Shown: positions 33,942-43,273 of the stretch, in pieces
Numbering within the stretch: the stretch's first letter is position 1
Layout: each line of letters begins with the position of its first letter
NCBI RefSeq assembly: GCF_900129635.1
Contig: NZ_FSRB01000001.1
Span: forward strand, 3,263,501-3,327,500
DNA length: 64,000 nt
DNA from: Singulisphaera sp. GP187
GTDB taxonomy: Bacteria > Planctomycetota > Planctomycetia > Isosphaerales > Isosphaeraceae
Direction: 5' to 3'
Program-made: the position numbers and the translations under genes
Notes under the pieces: model-generated
Database searches by the model: none
What the model was told of the DNA's origin: nothing
Seen by the model: only the letters and a program-made list of their open reading frames with translations

Positions 33942-34475
33942 GTGGGCAAGCGCGACCGACTGAGCCACGACCAGAAGCGCAAAGCCAAGCTCAAGCAACG
34001 TGCCGAGCGGACCGGCAAGCACGAGAAGCTCGCCTACTCGGGACGGAAATACAAAACCGAAGAATTCGCACCGATTCTATTTCGGACCGAGGTCGGCATC
34101 TACGAGTCGTATGTCATCTGCGGTCGTGAGTTGACCGACGACCTGATCGAGGCGGCGATCGAACGGATGGTGATTCAGATGCGCAAAGGGCCGCTCCCGC
34201 ACTTCTTCAAATCCAACGTGATCACCGTCGTCGAAGGGAACGAAGAGGAGTTAGTCATTGAGAGCATCCGCCGAAACTGGGAAATCCTGGAGGAGAAAGG
34301 GGAAATGCCCGGTCGTGACGACCTGATCGGGGTTCTGAGGACGATTCTCCATTCCCTCGATCTCTGGCGTTCTCAGACTCTCCATCCTCAGGGCTACCTC
34401 CATTTCCTCGAAGGCTTCATGAAAAAGCTCGGCGTCTCGATCGAGGAGGTCCGGCCAATCTCCGACACGGAGTAA
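33942..34475 (+). CDS. Small hypothetical protein, paralogue B (QKRKAKL family)
   Basis: A 177-residue protein. GTG 33942 is preferred to the neighbouring TTG 33939 because GGAGG then stands 6 bases upstream. It shares DQKRKAKLKQRAER, LAYSGRKYKT, RTEVGIYESYV, PGRDDLIGVLRTIL and WRSQTLHPQGYLHFLEGF with the 29507 protein, at clearly high identity. The two copies bracket the blaI/M56 operon. Function unknown. The basic N-terminus suggests nucleic-acid contact. Confidence 0.75.
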   Translation: MGKRDRLSHDQKRKAKLKQRAERTGKHEKLAYSGRKYKTEEFAPILFRTEVGIYESYVICGRELTDDLIEAAIERMVIQMRKGPLPHFFKSNVITVVEGNEEELVIESIRRNWEILEEKGEMPGRDDLIGVLRTILHSLDLWRSQTLHPQGYLHFLEGFMKKLGVSIEEVRPISDTE

Positions 34476-34641
34476 GACACGAACACGTTCGAGGCGGAGA
34501 AGATCCGTCAAGTGGTTTGGGGACGGGACGCCCGCGGTCCGAGGGAACAGCGGGTATCGGCATTGAACAACGAGGGACTTCACTCCCGAGGCTGGCCACC
34601 GCGGCTGCCAACGAATCGAACCTTTGAGGATCCTCCCGCGC

Positions 34642-35682
34642 ATGTTCACGATTGGGCTCACCGACCACCTCGAAGGGCCACTGGACGGCCCCTCGGAGGC
34701 GATCTTTACCGAAGTGACCGACCTGGTCCGCCGGGCCGATCGGCTCGGGGTGCGCTACGCCTGGTTCTCCGAGCACCACGCCCACGCGCACCAGGGGCAC
34801 CTGCCCACGCCTTTGCTCATGGCATTGCACCTGGCCGGCCAGACACAAGAAATCCGCCTCGGGACCGCGATCATCTGCCTCAACCTCCATCACCCGCTCG
34901 ACGTCGCCGAGCAGGTGGCCGTAGCGGACATCCTCACGGGAGGGCGGATGGCGGTCGGGTTTGGCAGTGGGAGCACGCCCGAGGAGTCGGCCTTGTTCGG
35001 CTCCGCGGTAGCCGACGACCGGGAGCGGCAAGCCCGGTTCGCGGAGGCGTTGCGCGTGATCCAGTCGGCCTGGAGCGGAGATTGGTCTGGAACCACTCCA
35101 CACGCCTTCTCCGTGCCTCCGCACCGCACGCTGCCGGTCCCCTCGGCGAGCTTGGCGGGCCGCTGCTGGGTCGCGGTCAACAGCCTCGGCTCAGCACGGA
35201 TTGCCGGAGATCTTGGCTTCAACATGCTTTTCTCTCACCTGCGCACACCCGAGCAGTATCGAGACTACTGCTCTGCCTATCGCGCGGCGGGTGGCGCGGG
35301 GCTCGTGGCAGCCAACCGCCCGGTCTTCGTCGGCCCGGACGATGCCACCGCCTTCGCTCGCGTGGAGCCGGCGTTGCGGACGCTCTGGCGACGGTTCCGC
35401 CAGGAGGGGAAGATTCCCGCCGAGACCCGCGAACCCGCCAATCCGGAAGCGTTGTGCGCTCACCCGATTAACTTCATCGTCGGCGGCCCTGAGACCGTGG
35501 CGCGGCAACTCCTCAGGTTGCACGAGCAGTCGCCCTTCGACGTGGCCAACGTCGAGGTCCGGTGGGCCGGGCTGTCCCATGAACGGGTCTGCGACAGCGT
35601 GCAACGGCTCATGGAAGACGTGATGCCGCGGATCAAAAACGCCAGGCCCTGCCCCGCACACAACACTCGGACACGGCTTTGA
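34642..35682 (+). CDS. Luciferase-like (LLM class) flavin-dependent oxidoreductase
   Basis: A 346-residue TIM-barrel protein. The N-terminus is MFTIGLTDHLEG. YAWFSEHHAHAHQG (near 42-55) matches the WxxEHH pattern of bacterial luciferase-like monooxygenases. It is followed by LGTAIICLNLHHPLDVAEQVAVADILTGGR in segments and VGFGSGSTPEES. ATG 34642 is preferred over TTG 34624, with GAGGA about 11 bases upstream. FMNH2-dependent substrate oxidation is expected. The substrate is unknown and the neighbours give no hint. Confidence 0.85.
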   Translation: MFTIGLTDHLEGPLDGPSEAIFTEVTDLVRRADRLGVRYAWFSEHHAHAHQGHLPTPLLMALHLAGQTQEIRLGTAIICLNLHHPLDVAEQVAVADILTGGRMAVGFGSGSTPEESALFGSAVADDRERQARFAEALRVIQSAWSGDWSGTTPHAFSVPPHRTLPVPSASLAGRCWVAVNSLGSARIAGDLGFNMLFSHLRTPEQYRDYCSAYRAAGGAGLVAANRPVFVGPDDATAFARVEPALRTLWRRFRQEGKIPAETREPANPEALCAHPINFIVGGPETVARQLLRLHEQSPFDVANVEVRWAGLSHERVCDSVQRLMEDVMPRIKNARPCPAHNTRTRL

Positions 35683-35861
35683 AGGGCGTCACGTGGACCT
35701 GGGGAAACGACGACGAATTCTTGCGGCGAAGTCCTACTGATACACGTCGCGACATTCGTTATGATCTCGGGAGTGAGATTTCTCAGGAAGGGCCAGCGCT
35801 TTGGGGATTTCTGACGAACGAGGGGTGGCCCGTTCCCTCTTCAAGAGCCGGGTAATTGGAC

Positions 35862-36167
35862 ATGAACACCGGTTGGACGTTCACCGACGACGAGAGCACC
35901 GAAGTCATCACCCTCGACCGCATCCTTCGTGGCGAGTCGGAATTATTGCTGGTCACGCATGACGACGACGATGGATCCTGGCAGTTCCTGGACGGCGAGC
36001 ATGTCCTTGAGGAGAATGCGCTCGTCGTGGATCTGGGCGAGATGACCCAGTTCGATCCCAGCCTCCTCGAACTCGCCGACCTCCCCCGAGGCAGCTACGC
36101 CTGGCGTGCCAGTCGCGAACAGCCCTGGTCCCGCGCCGTGGGCGAACCGCCCCACACGCTCCCTTGA
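35862..36167 (+). CDS. Small acidic hypothetical protein
   Basis: A 101-residue, Asp/Glu-rich cytoplasmic protein from ATG 35862. DDDDGSWQFLDGEHV, then FDPSLLELADLPRGSYAWR resembles small conserved proteins sometimes found beside polymorphic toxins as immunity or accessory proteins. No toxin is adjacent here, so no function is claimed. Confidence 0.65.
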   Translation: MNTGWTFTDDESTEVITLDRILRGESELLLVTHDDDDGSWQFLDGEHVLEENALVVDLGEMTQFDPSLLELADLPRGSYAWRASREQPWSRAVGEPPHTLP

Positions 36168-36642
36168 CGGTTGATTTTCGACCCGGAAGCGCCAGGAACC
36201 GTACCGTGAGCTGACGCGGAGACCAAGACGGCCGCCGCCGCATTGGTCCAGCGCGATCATGGGGTGTCCGCATTTCGTAGCCCCGAAGGGACGACCGTAC
36301 CTCCATAGCCAGGGGCGATAATCGCTGAACTCAACAAGTGCACAATGAAATTTCAGTCTATTACGATTGGCCTTTGAGTGGAAGATGAGGAACGACTTCC
36401 TACCGCGCATCCGACGCCGACCGTACCGACGGGGAGAAAGGGGCGACCGGCATCGCCGGGATACCCACAAAATCCGACGATCACGAGACGGGACCAGGAT
36501 GGGGCCGATTCTCGATTGAGCTTCGAAATGAGGCCTCGCCGGAAATTCGGACAGCCTGAGGCGCCCGGCACCGTCCCTGTTTCTCCGTGAGAGCTAAAGT
36601 GCTATACTCTCTTCCAGACAGCACTTATGCAGAGGAATACCC
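36168..36642. other. Intergenic region with a possible promoter
   Basis: No supported gene in 475 bases. A TATACT box at 36603-36608 with a weak TTTCTC 17 bases upstream (36580-36585) could drive the 36643-37351 gene pair. Confidence 0.35.
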
Positions 36643-36942
36643 ATGGCCACCGCGACCCGCGATGCCAGCGAGAACGAAGTGACGATCCTGGCCCGTATCC
36701 TCGGTAACGAGAATGGCCAACTTCCCAAGGATCTGGCACGCTATATTCTCGATCTCCATGTCAGCGAGCGGGATAAAACCCGGATGCACGACTTGGCGGT
36801 GCGGAATCAAGACGAGTCCCTGTCACCCGCCGAGAAGGAGGAAATGCACGCATACGGCAAGGCCACCACACTGCTTTCCATCCTGAAATCCAAAGCCCGG
36901 CGCACCCTCGGCGTAAAGCTTCAGAATCACCCGAAAACCTGA
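36643..36942 (+). CDS. Small helical partner protein of the HNH nuclease
   Basis: A 99-residue all-helical protein (ILARILGNENGQLPKDLARYIL, given here in two parts: ILARILGNENG and QLPKDLARYIL; then LSPAEKEEMHAYGKATTLLSILKSKARRTL). AGAGG precedes the ATG. It ends 4 bases before the HNH gene and is surely co-transcribed with it. Similar small proteins often stand just before such HNH genes. Whether it is an inhibitor, a targeting subunit or something else cannot be told. Confidence 0.7.
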   Translation: MATATRDASENEVTILARILGNENGQLPKDLARYILDLHVSERDKTRMHDLAVRNQDESLSPAEKEEMHAYGKATTLLSILKSKARRTLGVKLQNHPKT

Positions 36943-36946
36943 TCGC

Positions 36947-37351
36947 ATGGACGCCGCATTAACGCGACTGATTTGGCAGCGGGCGATGGATTGCTGTGAA
37001 TATTGTCAGATGCCCCAAGTGGCGGACGACGCCAGCTTTGAGATCGACCATGTCATCGCCCGCAAGCACGGCGGGCCGACGGCCACCAACAATTCATGTT
37101 TAAGTTGCTATTACTGCAACTCATTTAAGGGGTCGGATATCGGCAGCCTGGACCCGAAAACACGCAAGTTGACGCCGCTGTTTAACACCCGCCGCCACAA
37201 ATGGGCAAGGCATTTCCTCTGGCAAGGGGCTTATCTCCTGGGCCGCACGCCGGTAGGCCGCGTTACTGTCGCCCTGCTTCGCATCAACGACGAATACCGA
37301 GTCGAACTCAGGGATGGGCTGATCGAGGAAGGCGCATTTCCGCCGCGGTAA
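36947..37351 (+). CDS. HNH endonuclease
   Basis: A 134-residue protein with a zinc-binding HNH fold: CCEYCQMP (Cys17, Cys20), FEIDHVIARKHGG with the catalytic His35, TATNNSCLSCYYCNSFKG with the Asn and the second Cys pair. It is short and single-domain. It may be a homing-type, defence or housekeeping nuclease. The upstream small gene is its only partner. Confidence 0.88.
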   Translation: MDAALTRLIWQRAMDCCEYCQMPQVADDASFEIDHVIARKHGGPTATNNSCLSCYYCNSFKGSDIGSLDPKTRKLTPLFNTRRHKWARHFLWQGAYLLGRTPVGRVTVALLRINDEYRVELRDGLIEEGAFPPR

Positions 37352-37639
37352 GATATCAGACCGAGTCTAAAGAGAGGCGGTCAACGGCGAACAGGGACTG
37401 GCACCGAAGCCGTTGGTCTCGGCTTTCTTTGATTTTCTGATCGGTGACCGCGGTGCTGCAATCGCCGTTGGGTGCCACGGGTTGGACTCAACCCGTGAAG
37501 GATCGCCTGGGTTTTTGGCTCACGGCTTGTGTACAACTTGTTGCACCCAGCGATCATGGCGTGTCCGCGGTCTTGTCTTGTCCAGCCCATCTCCGAAAGG
37601 GCTCGGGGAACGTCCTCCGACCGGGCGTTCGTCAATGGA
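37352..37639. other. Intergenic region between convergent genes
   Basis: No supported gene. The ACCGAAGCCGTTGGTCTCGG stretch at 37401-37420 can form a short hairpin. Confidence 0.3.
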
Positions 37640-38469
37640 CTACGAAAGGCGCTTCGCCCACGCCTGGGCCGCCAGTTCGCTCGCTTCGGCCACCACCTCA
37701 GCCAAGTCGGACTGGTACAGCCATGAGCAACTGAAACTATTCAATTCGACCAGCCAGAGCCGACCGTCCGACTCGCAGATATCCAGCATAAAGATCGGGT
37801 CGGGTCGCCAGCGCACTTCCGCGAGCATGGCCTCGGCGAATTCGCGGACCTCACCGGGGGAACCCGGAGCAATGCCGCGTGCCCCCTCCACGGCATATTG
37901 ACTGGCCCCGATCACGCGATCCCCCGACACGATCAATCGCCACTCCCGGGCGATCGGCCTGGGTGCCGCGATGACGACGAGGGTCGTTGGGTCGTACCGG
38001 GAGGGGGCCAGTGCGCTGGCGAAAGAATCCTTCGTGGCACACCGGCCTACGAATAGCTTGTGACACCCCGTCGGGCGGACGAACAAGGCGCCATCCCTCC
38101 CAAAGGCCGAGAACAACCAGGCGCTCTGACGAGTCGCCTCGATGCCGGGCATGATGGCATAGTTCTGACTGAGGAGAAATTTGCCGAAATAAGCATAATA
38201 CGTGGCGCAATCCAGGTTCTCCGGACTGCACCAGGCCCCGGGGAGCCAACGACGATGCAACTGGATCTGCCGCGCGAAGGGTAGGTCCCATATCCGATGA
38301 CGCAGTCCTCTGGGCCGAGCGGCCGTCCCTCGACGACGACCTCGGAGCCCTTTTTCAGCGCCCGATGCGGCACGAAATCGGCCGTCATCCCCTGCCGGCG
38401 GATCTCGGCCTGCAAGGGCTCGACCTCGGCCCCGTAGACGCCGGCCTCGATCAACCAAACCGGACGCAT
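37640..38469 (-). pseudogene. ATP-grasp-type protein, split by one frameshift
   Basis: The natural start is ATG 38469 (MRPVWLIEAGVYGAEVEPL, with GAGGGG upstream). The frame reads to CVIGYGTYP near 38282. Another frame then carries the rest: PFARQIQLHRRWLPGAWC, LDCATYYAYFGKFLLSQNY, GALFVRPTGCHKLFVG, REWRLIVSGDRVIGASQY and FMLDICESDGRLWLVELNSF. The last segment resembles the ATP-grasp metal site (D..E.N). Adding one base in the CCC run at about 38280 restores a protein of about 276 residues. Either a pseudogene or a homopolymer sequencing error. Confidence 0.75.
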
Positions 38470-38984
38470 CTCATACCCCTCTTCGAATCTGAGAAACGAC
38501 ACCCCGGAGCAAGGGGATCCGCAACCCTCTTGATCCCCCGGCGTCGTGAGCTTGGTCGGATATTCAAGGATACATCAGCGAGACGACGACGCCAGCTTGC
38601 GAAGCCTCCTCAACTCCTCAAGGGAGTCAACGCTCGCAAGGTTCATGATGAGCCGGGCAGAGGCCCAATCAGAGATTCTCGCTTGTCGGGTCGCCCACTC
38701 AACAGATCGGCCTTGGGGTTCCGATAGCTGCGGATGGCGGATCTGTGATAAAAATGCGGGCGACGTGCCGATTTCCGAGGCCGAAGACATCCGCCGCAAC
38801 TTCAACGAGCCGTGGAGGCAGGGTCGGAGGTTCCACTCGCTCCGGCGATCGCGGGGTGGTGGTCCCCCTTACCCGACGGGGAGTGTCGATCACGGGTCTC
38901 AAAAAACGCGATAGTGGGGGCCGATTCCGTCTTGGTGGGCGGGACCAGACGCACGGAACGGTGAGTGAGAGGGACGGACCATCC
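38470..38984. other. Intergenic region between divergent genes
   Basis: About 515 bases. Frames are open on both strands here, but none has coding-like composition, family similarity or a ribosome site, so none is annotated. It should hold the promoters of the ATP-grasp and TPR genes. Confidence 0.35.
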
Positions 38985-41465
38985 ATGGCAACGATCGAGA
39001 GCCTGTTTGAACGGGCGAAGCTGGCCCACCAGGAGGGCCGGGTGGCTCAGGCAGAGCTGGCCTACCGGCAGGTTCTTCAGGCCGAGCCTTCGCATGTCCC
39101 GGCCTGGTATCTGCTGGGTGTGGCCTGCCACGGACTCGGCAACCTGACCGAGGCGCGGGGGGCGTTCCAGCAGACGCTCCGGCTCCAGCCCGATCATGTC
39201 GACGCCCAGAATCAGCTCGGGATCGTCTGGGCCCAGGCCGGATCGCTCGAGGACGCGGTTCGCTGCTTTCGACTCGCGGTTCAGCTCCAACCCAACTCGC
39301 TCGACGCGTATAAAAACCTGGCCGTCACGTTCGAACGCCTGGGACGACTCGACGAGGCGATCGCCTGCGATCACCGGGTGGTCGAGCTCAAGCCCGACCT
39401 CGCGGACGCCCATCGCCACCTGGGTGTACTCCTGCGGAAGCAAGGGCGGTGGGACGAAGCGATCCGTTCGCTCCAGCGGGTCCTCCAGATCAAGCCCGAG
39501 ATTCCCGAGACCCTCAATGACCTCGGCCTCCTCCTCGAAATGACCGGCCAGTTCGACGAGGCCGTCGCGCAGTACCAGGCCGCCATTCGGCTCCGCCCCG
39601 AATTCCCAGGCGCCTACAGCAACATGAGCGTGGTGCTCAAGCAAATGGGGAGACTCGACGAGGCGGTCACGAGCGGCCGGGAAGCCGTTCGGCTCGATCC
39701 GAGCTTCGCCGGGGCGCACAACAACCTCGGGGTCATCCTCGAGAAGAAGGGGACGTGGGATGAGGCCATCACCTGCTTCCACGCAGCCCTCCGGCTCGAT
39801 CCCCGGTTCGTCGAGGCCTACTACAACCTGGGAAGCGTGCTCTCGCGTTTGGGGCGATTCGAGGAATCCGAATCCCAGTGTCGGCAAGCGATCACCCTCG
39901 CCCCCGACTCGCCGGAGGCCCACCACAACCTCGCGTTTGCGCTCAGCGAGCGGGGACGGCTCACCGAGGCTGAGGCGAACTACCGCCGCGCGATCGAGCT
40001 CAAACCGGAGTTCGTCGATCCTTACGTCAACCTGACGAGCGTCCTCGGCAAGTTCGGCAAGCTCGATGAGGCTGAGGCGTGCAGTCGCGAGGCGGTCCGG
40101 CTCGACCCGAACCGGACCGAGGCCCTCGTCAACCTCGGCTTCGTCCTCATCGAGAAAGGGCATATCGCCGAGGCATTGGCGGCTTACCGCGAGGCCGAGC
40201 GGGTTGATCCCAACTCCCGGCCGGTGCAAAGCAGCTATCTCTACGGCCTGAACTACGACCCCGAGGCCGATCCCGAAACCCTACTCGCGGAACACCGCCG
40301 CTGGGGCTTGCGCCAGCAGGAGGACGCCCCGACGATCGAACTGAGCTCGGCTCACGACCGAGCGCGAGATCGTCCGCTCCGGGTCGGCTACGTCTCGGCC
40401 GACTTCCGGGTCCACCCGGTGGCCTATTTCCTCAGACACGTCCTCAGGCACCACGATCGCCGCCAGGTCGAACCGATCGGTTACTCCGAAGTCACCGCCC
40501 CCGACGCCATGACCGCGGAGCTCGAGTCGCTCTCGGACGCCTGGAGACCGATCTACGGCATGAATGACGAACAAGTGGCCGAATTGATCCAGCGCGATCG
40601 GCTCGACATCCTGGTGGATCTCTCCGGCCACACCGCACGCCACCGGATGGGCCTGTTTGCCCATAAGCCGGCGCCGATTCAGGTCACCTATCTCGGCTAC
40701 CCGAACACCACCGGCCTCGCCACAATCGACTACTTGCTCACGGATGCCATCGCCGACCCGCCCGACGATCCAACCTGGTCGAGCGAGATCCCGTATCACC
40801 TGCCCGACGTCTTCTGTTGCTACTCTCCGCCGGAGGAAGCCCCCGAAGTCAATCCGCTCCCGGCACTCCAGGCTCAAGGCGTCACGTTCGGGTCGCTTCA
40901 TAAACTCCCGAAGCTGAATTCGCGAGTCCTCGAACTCTGGGCCGAACTGCTCAGGTCGATTCCGACCGCACGACTCCTGCTCTATCGCAATAACCTACGA
41001 GGGCAACGCAAGGAAGAAATCGAAGCCTTCTTCCGGGCGCAAGGGATCACCGCGGACCGGCTCGAACTCCGGAACATCGTCGAGGGGGGAGGCAACCACT
41101 ACCAGATCTATCAGGATATCGACATCTCGCTCGATGTCTTTCCCTGGAGCGGACACACGACCGCCTGTGAGTCGGTCTGGATGGGCGTGCCGATCGTCAC
41201 CCTTCGAGGCAATCGCCACGCGGGGCGCATGACGGCCAGCGTCTTGACCTGCCTCGGCCTGAACGACTGGATCGCGGAAACCCCTCAGCAGTATCTCGAC
41301 ATCGCCCAGCGATTCGCAAGCGATCGCACCCATCTGGCCGAGCTTCGGCGCACGATGCGCACCAGGATGAACTGTTCGCCCATGGGCGACGGCCAGACCT
41401 GGACGAAAAACCTCGAAAATGCCTACCGTACGATGTGGCACCAATGGATCGACAAAAACAAATAG
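38985..41465 (+). CDS. TPR protein with SPINDLY/O-GlcNAc-transferase-type domain
   Basis: An 826-residue protein. About twelve 34-residue TPR units fill residues 5-415 (repeating patterns such as AYYNLGSVLSRLGRFEES and DEAIACDHRVVELKPD). A C-terminal GT41-type glycosyltransferase (about 460-826) follows: RVGYVSADFRVHPVAYF, DILVDLSGHTARHRMG, APIQVTYLGYPNTTGL, TFGSLHKLPKLN, DISLDVFPWSGHTTACES and WMGVPIVTLRGNRHAGR. GT41 enzymes add GlcNAc or fucose to Ser/Thr of proteins. ATG 38985 is chosen because the TPR array begins right after it; an 80-codon upstream extension is unlike the protein. Confidence 0.92.
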   Translation: MATIESLFERAKLAHQEGRVAQAELAYRQVLQAEPSHVPAWYLLGVACHGLGNLTEARGAFQQTLRLQPDHVDAQNQLGIVWAQAGSLEDAVRCFRLAVQLQPNSLDAYKNLAVTFERLGRLDEAIACDHRVVELKPDLADAHRHLGVLLRKQGRWDEAIRSLQRVLQIKPEIPETLNDLGLLLEMTGQFDEAVAQYQAAIRLRPEFPGAYSNMSVVLKQMGRLDEAVTSGREAVRLDPSFAGAHNNLGVILEKKGTWDEAITCFHAALRLDPRFVEAYYNLGSVLSRLGRFEESESQCRQAITLAPDSPEAHHNLAFALSERGRLTEAEANYRRAIELKPEFVDPYVNLTSVLGKFGKLDEAEACSREAVRLDPNRTEALVNLGFVLIEKGHIAEALAAYREAERVDPNSRPVQSSYLYGLNYDPEADPETLLAEHRRWGLRQQEDAPTIELSSAHDRARDRPLRVGYVSADFRVHPVAYFLRHVLRHHDRRQVEPIGYSEVTAPDAMTAELESLSDAWRPIYGMNDEQVAELIQRDRLDILVDLSGHTARHRMGLFAHKPAPIQVTYLGYPNTTGLATIDYLLTDAIADPPDDPTWSSEIPYHLPDVFCCYSPPEEAPEVNPLPALQAQGVTFGSLHKLPKLNSRVLELWAELLRSIPTARLLLYRNNLRGQRKEEIEAFFRAQGITADRLELRNIVEGGGNHYQIYQDIDISLDVFPWSGHTTACESVWMGVPIVTLRGNRHAGRMTASVLTCLGLNDWIAETPQQYLDIAQRFASDRTHLAELRRTMRTRMNCSPMGDGQTWTKNLENAYRTMWHQWIDKNK

Positions 41466-41680
41466 ATTTCAACATGCATTTTCACAAACACACACACAGA
41501 CCCTGGACGCCACGAATCGTACCCAATCCGTAAGCCCAAATCCCAGGCCTCTGCTCACGGGTTGAGGACAACCTGTTCTGTTGCCAGGGCCACCCCTCTT
41601 TCCTCGCCTTGTGCACAACGCGAGCGAAAATCGCTGTCGAAGCGAGGACAAAGATGGAGGGCCATGCCCACCCAACACGA

Positions 41681-41718
41681 CGGGCCGGCCGGGCTTCTGA
41701 AAGCGCTCGGCCGGCCCG
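41681..41718. terminator. Hairpin between convergent genes
   Basis: A perfect 11-bp stem, CGGGCCGGCCG and CGGCCGGCCCG, with a 16-base loop, in the 312-base space between the ends of the TPR gene and the minus-strand lpdA. It could serve either gene. The rest of the space holds nothing recognised. Confidence 0.55.
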
Positions 41719-41777
41719 ACATGAAACTCAATCGGCGGACCACTCATGCGTTCCGGCCTGGTCGTTCCGTCATCCCA

Positions 41778-43163
41778 TCAAATGTGGACGGATGCTCCCA
41801 GCCCCTGGGCCGCCGCTTCCATCACGGCTTCGGAGTAGGTCGGGTGGGGGTGCATGGCCTGGATGATCTCTTCCTCGGTCGCCTCGAGCTTCTTGGCCAT
41901 GACGAGCTCGGCGATCAACTCGGTCGCTTGCGAACCGAGCAGGTGAGCGCCCAGCAGTTCGCCGTACTTGGCGTCGAAGATGAGCTTGACGAAGCCTTCG
42001 GTCTCGTCGGACGCGACGGCACGACCGCTGGCGAAGAACGGGAACCGGCCGACCCGGACTTCGTGCCCCGCTTCGCGCGCGGCCTTCTCGGTCAGGCCGA
42101 CGCTCGCGACGCCGGGATCGGTGTAGGTGCAGCCCGGGACATTCGTGTAGTCGACCGTGTGATCGGCATGGCCGCAGAGCCGCTCGATGCAGCAGATCGC
42201 CTCATGGTGCGCAACGTGGGCCAACCAGGGGGGGCCGATGATGTCGCCCACCGCGTAGATGCCTTTGACGTTGGTCTGGTAGCCGTTCTTGGGGTCGACC
42301 TTGATGTGGTTCTTGAAGAGCTCGACCTTCAGGCTGTCGGCAAACAGATTCTCGACATTGCCGAGCACGCCGATCGAGACGAGCATCGTCTCGGCCTCGA
42401 TGACTTGCTTGCCCTTGGGTGTCTCGACCTCGACCTTGACGCCGTTGGCGGTCTTCTCGACCTTGCCGGTCTTCGAGCTGGTGTGGATCGTCAAGCCACG
42501 CTTGGTCAGGCTTTCGCGGAGGCCCTGAGAGACCTCTTCGTCCTCGCCCGGCAAGATTCGATCCAACAGTTCGACAACCGTCACCTGGGTGCCGATCGCG
42601 TTGTAGAAGTAACCGAACTCGAGGCCGATCGGGCCGGCGCCGATGATGAGCATCGACTTGGGCTGCTTGGGCAGGCTCATCGCCTCTTTGTACGAGAGGA
42701 TCGTCTTGCCGTCGAACTCGGCCCCGGGCAGGGGACGAGGCCGCACGCCGGTCGAGACCACGATCGACTCGGCCGTGATCTTCTCGTCGCCGACCTGCAC
42801 CGTGTTGGGCGCGATCACCTTGGCGGTGCCCAGCTTGGACGCCACCTTATATTTACGGAACAGGCCTTCAATACCTTTGTTCAGCTTGCTGGCAACGCCG
42901 CGACTGCGCGCGATCATCTGCGAGAAGTCCCAGGTGGCCTCCCCACTGTAACCGAACGTCTTGCCGTGGTTCTTGATGAGGTCGACGAGGTGAGCGTTGG
43001 TCAGCAACGCCTTGGTCGGGATACAGCCCCAGTTGAGGCAGATCCCCCCCAGCTTGTCGCGTTCCACGCAAAGGACCCGCTTCTTGAGCTGCGCGGCACG
43101 AATCGCTGCCGCATAGCCCGCCGGACCGCCACCGATCACCACAATGTCGTAGTCGTATGCCAT
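41778..43163 (-). CDS. lpdA: Dihydrolipoyl dehydrogenase (E3), pyruvate cluster copy
   Basis: A 461-residue FAD disulfide reductase. The FAD fold is VVIGGGPAGYAAAIRAA (8-24). The redox disulfide is in GGICLNWGCIPTKA (Cys42, Cys47). The NAD motif is LIIGAGPIGLEFGY. The C-terminal catalytic His is in MHPHPTYSEAVMEA. It is last of the pdhA-pdhB-pdhC-lpdA order on the minus strand, 110 bases after pdhC. It is a distant paralogue of the 27813-29228 gene. Confidence 0.97.
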   Translation of the reverse strand: MAYDYDIVVIGGGPAGYAAAIRAAQLKKRVLCVERDKLGGICLNWGCIPTKALLTNAHLVDLIKNHGKTFGYSGEATWDFSQMIARSRGVASKLNKGIEGLFRKYKVASKLGTAKVIAPNTVQVGDEKITAESIVVSTGVRPRPLPGAEFDGKTILSYKEAMSLPKQPKSMLIIGAGPIGLEFGYFYNAIGTQVTVVELLDRILPGEDEEVSQGLRESLTKRGLTIHTSSKTGKVEKTANGVKVEVETPKGKQVIEAETMLVSIGVLGNVENLFADSLKVELFKNHIKVDPKNGYQTNVKGIYAVGDIIGPPWLAHVAHHEAICCIERLCGHADHTVDYTNVPGCTYTDPGVASVGLTEKAAREAGHEVRVGRFPFFASGRAVASDETEGFVKLIFDAKYGELLGAHLLGSQATELIAELVMAKKLEATEEEIIQAMHPHPTYSEAVMEAAAQGLGASVHI

Positions 43164-43273
43164 GAAAACCTTCGAGGGAAAACGAGCGGCTCCCGATCAT
43201 GCGTGTGAGCCACGCCATTCTCCCCGAAGGGAAACGACGTGGCTCGCGCGCCCGACTGAGATCGATCTGGGCC

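Noticed and set aside
38546..38914. 122-codon plus-strand frame between the ATP-grasp and TPR genes
   Set aside because: It has no family resemblance or ribosome site, and competing frames exist on the other strand.
41562..43208. 548-codon plus-strand frame over lpdA
   Set aside because: It is antisense of a certain dihydrolipoyl dehydrogenase gene, with no domain or ribosome site.
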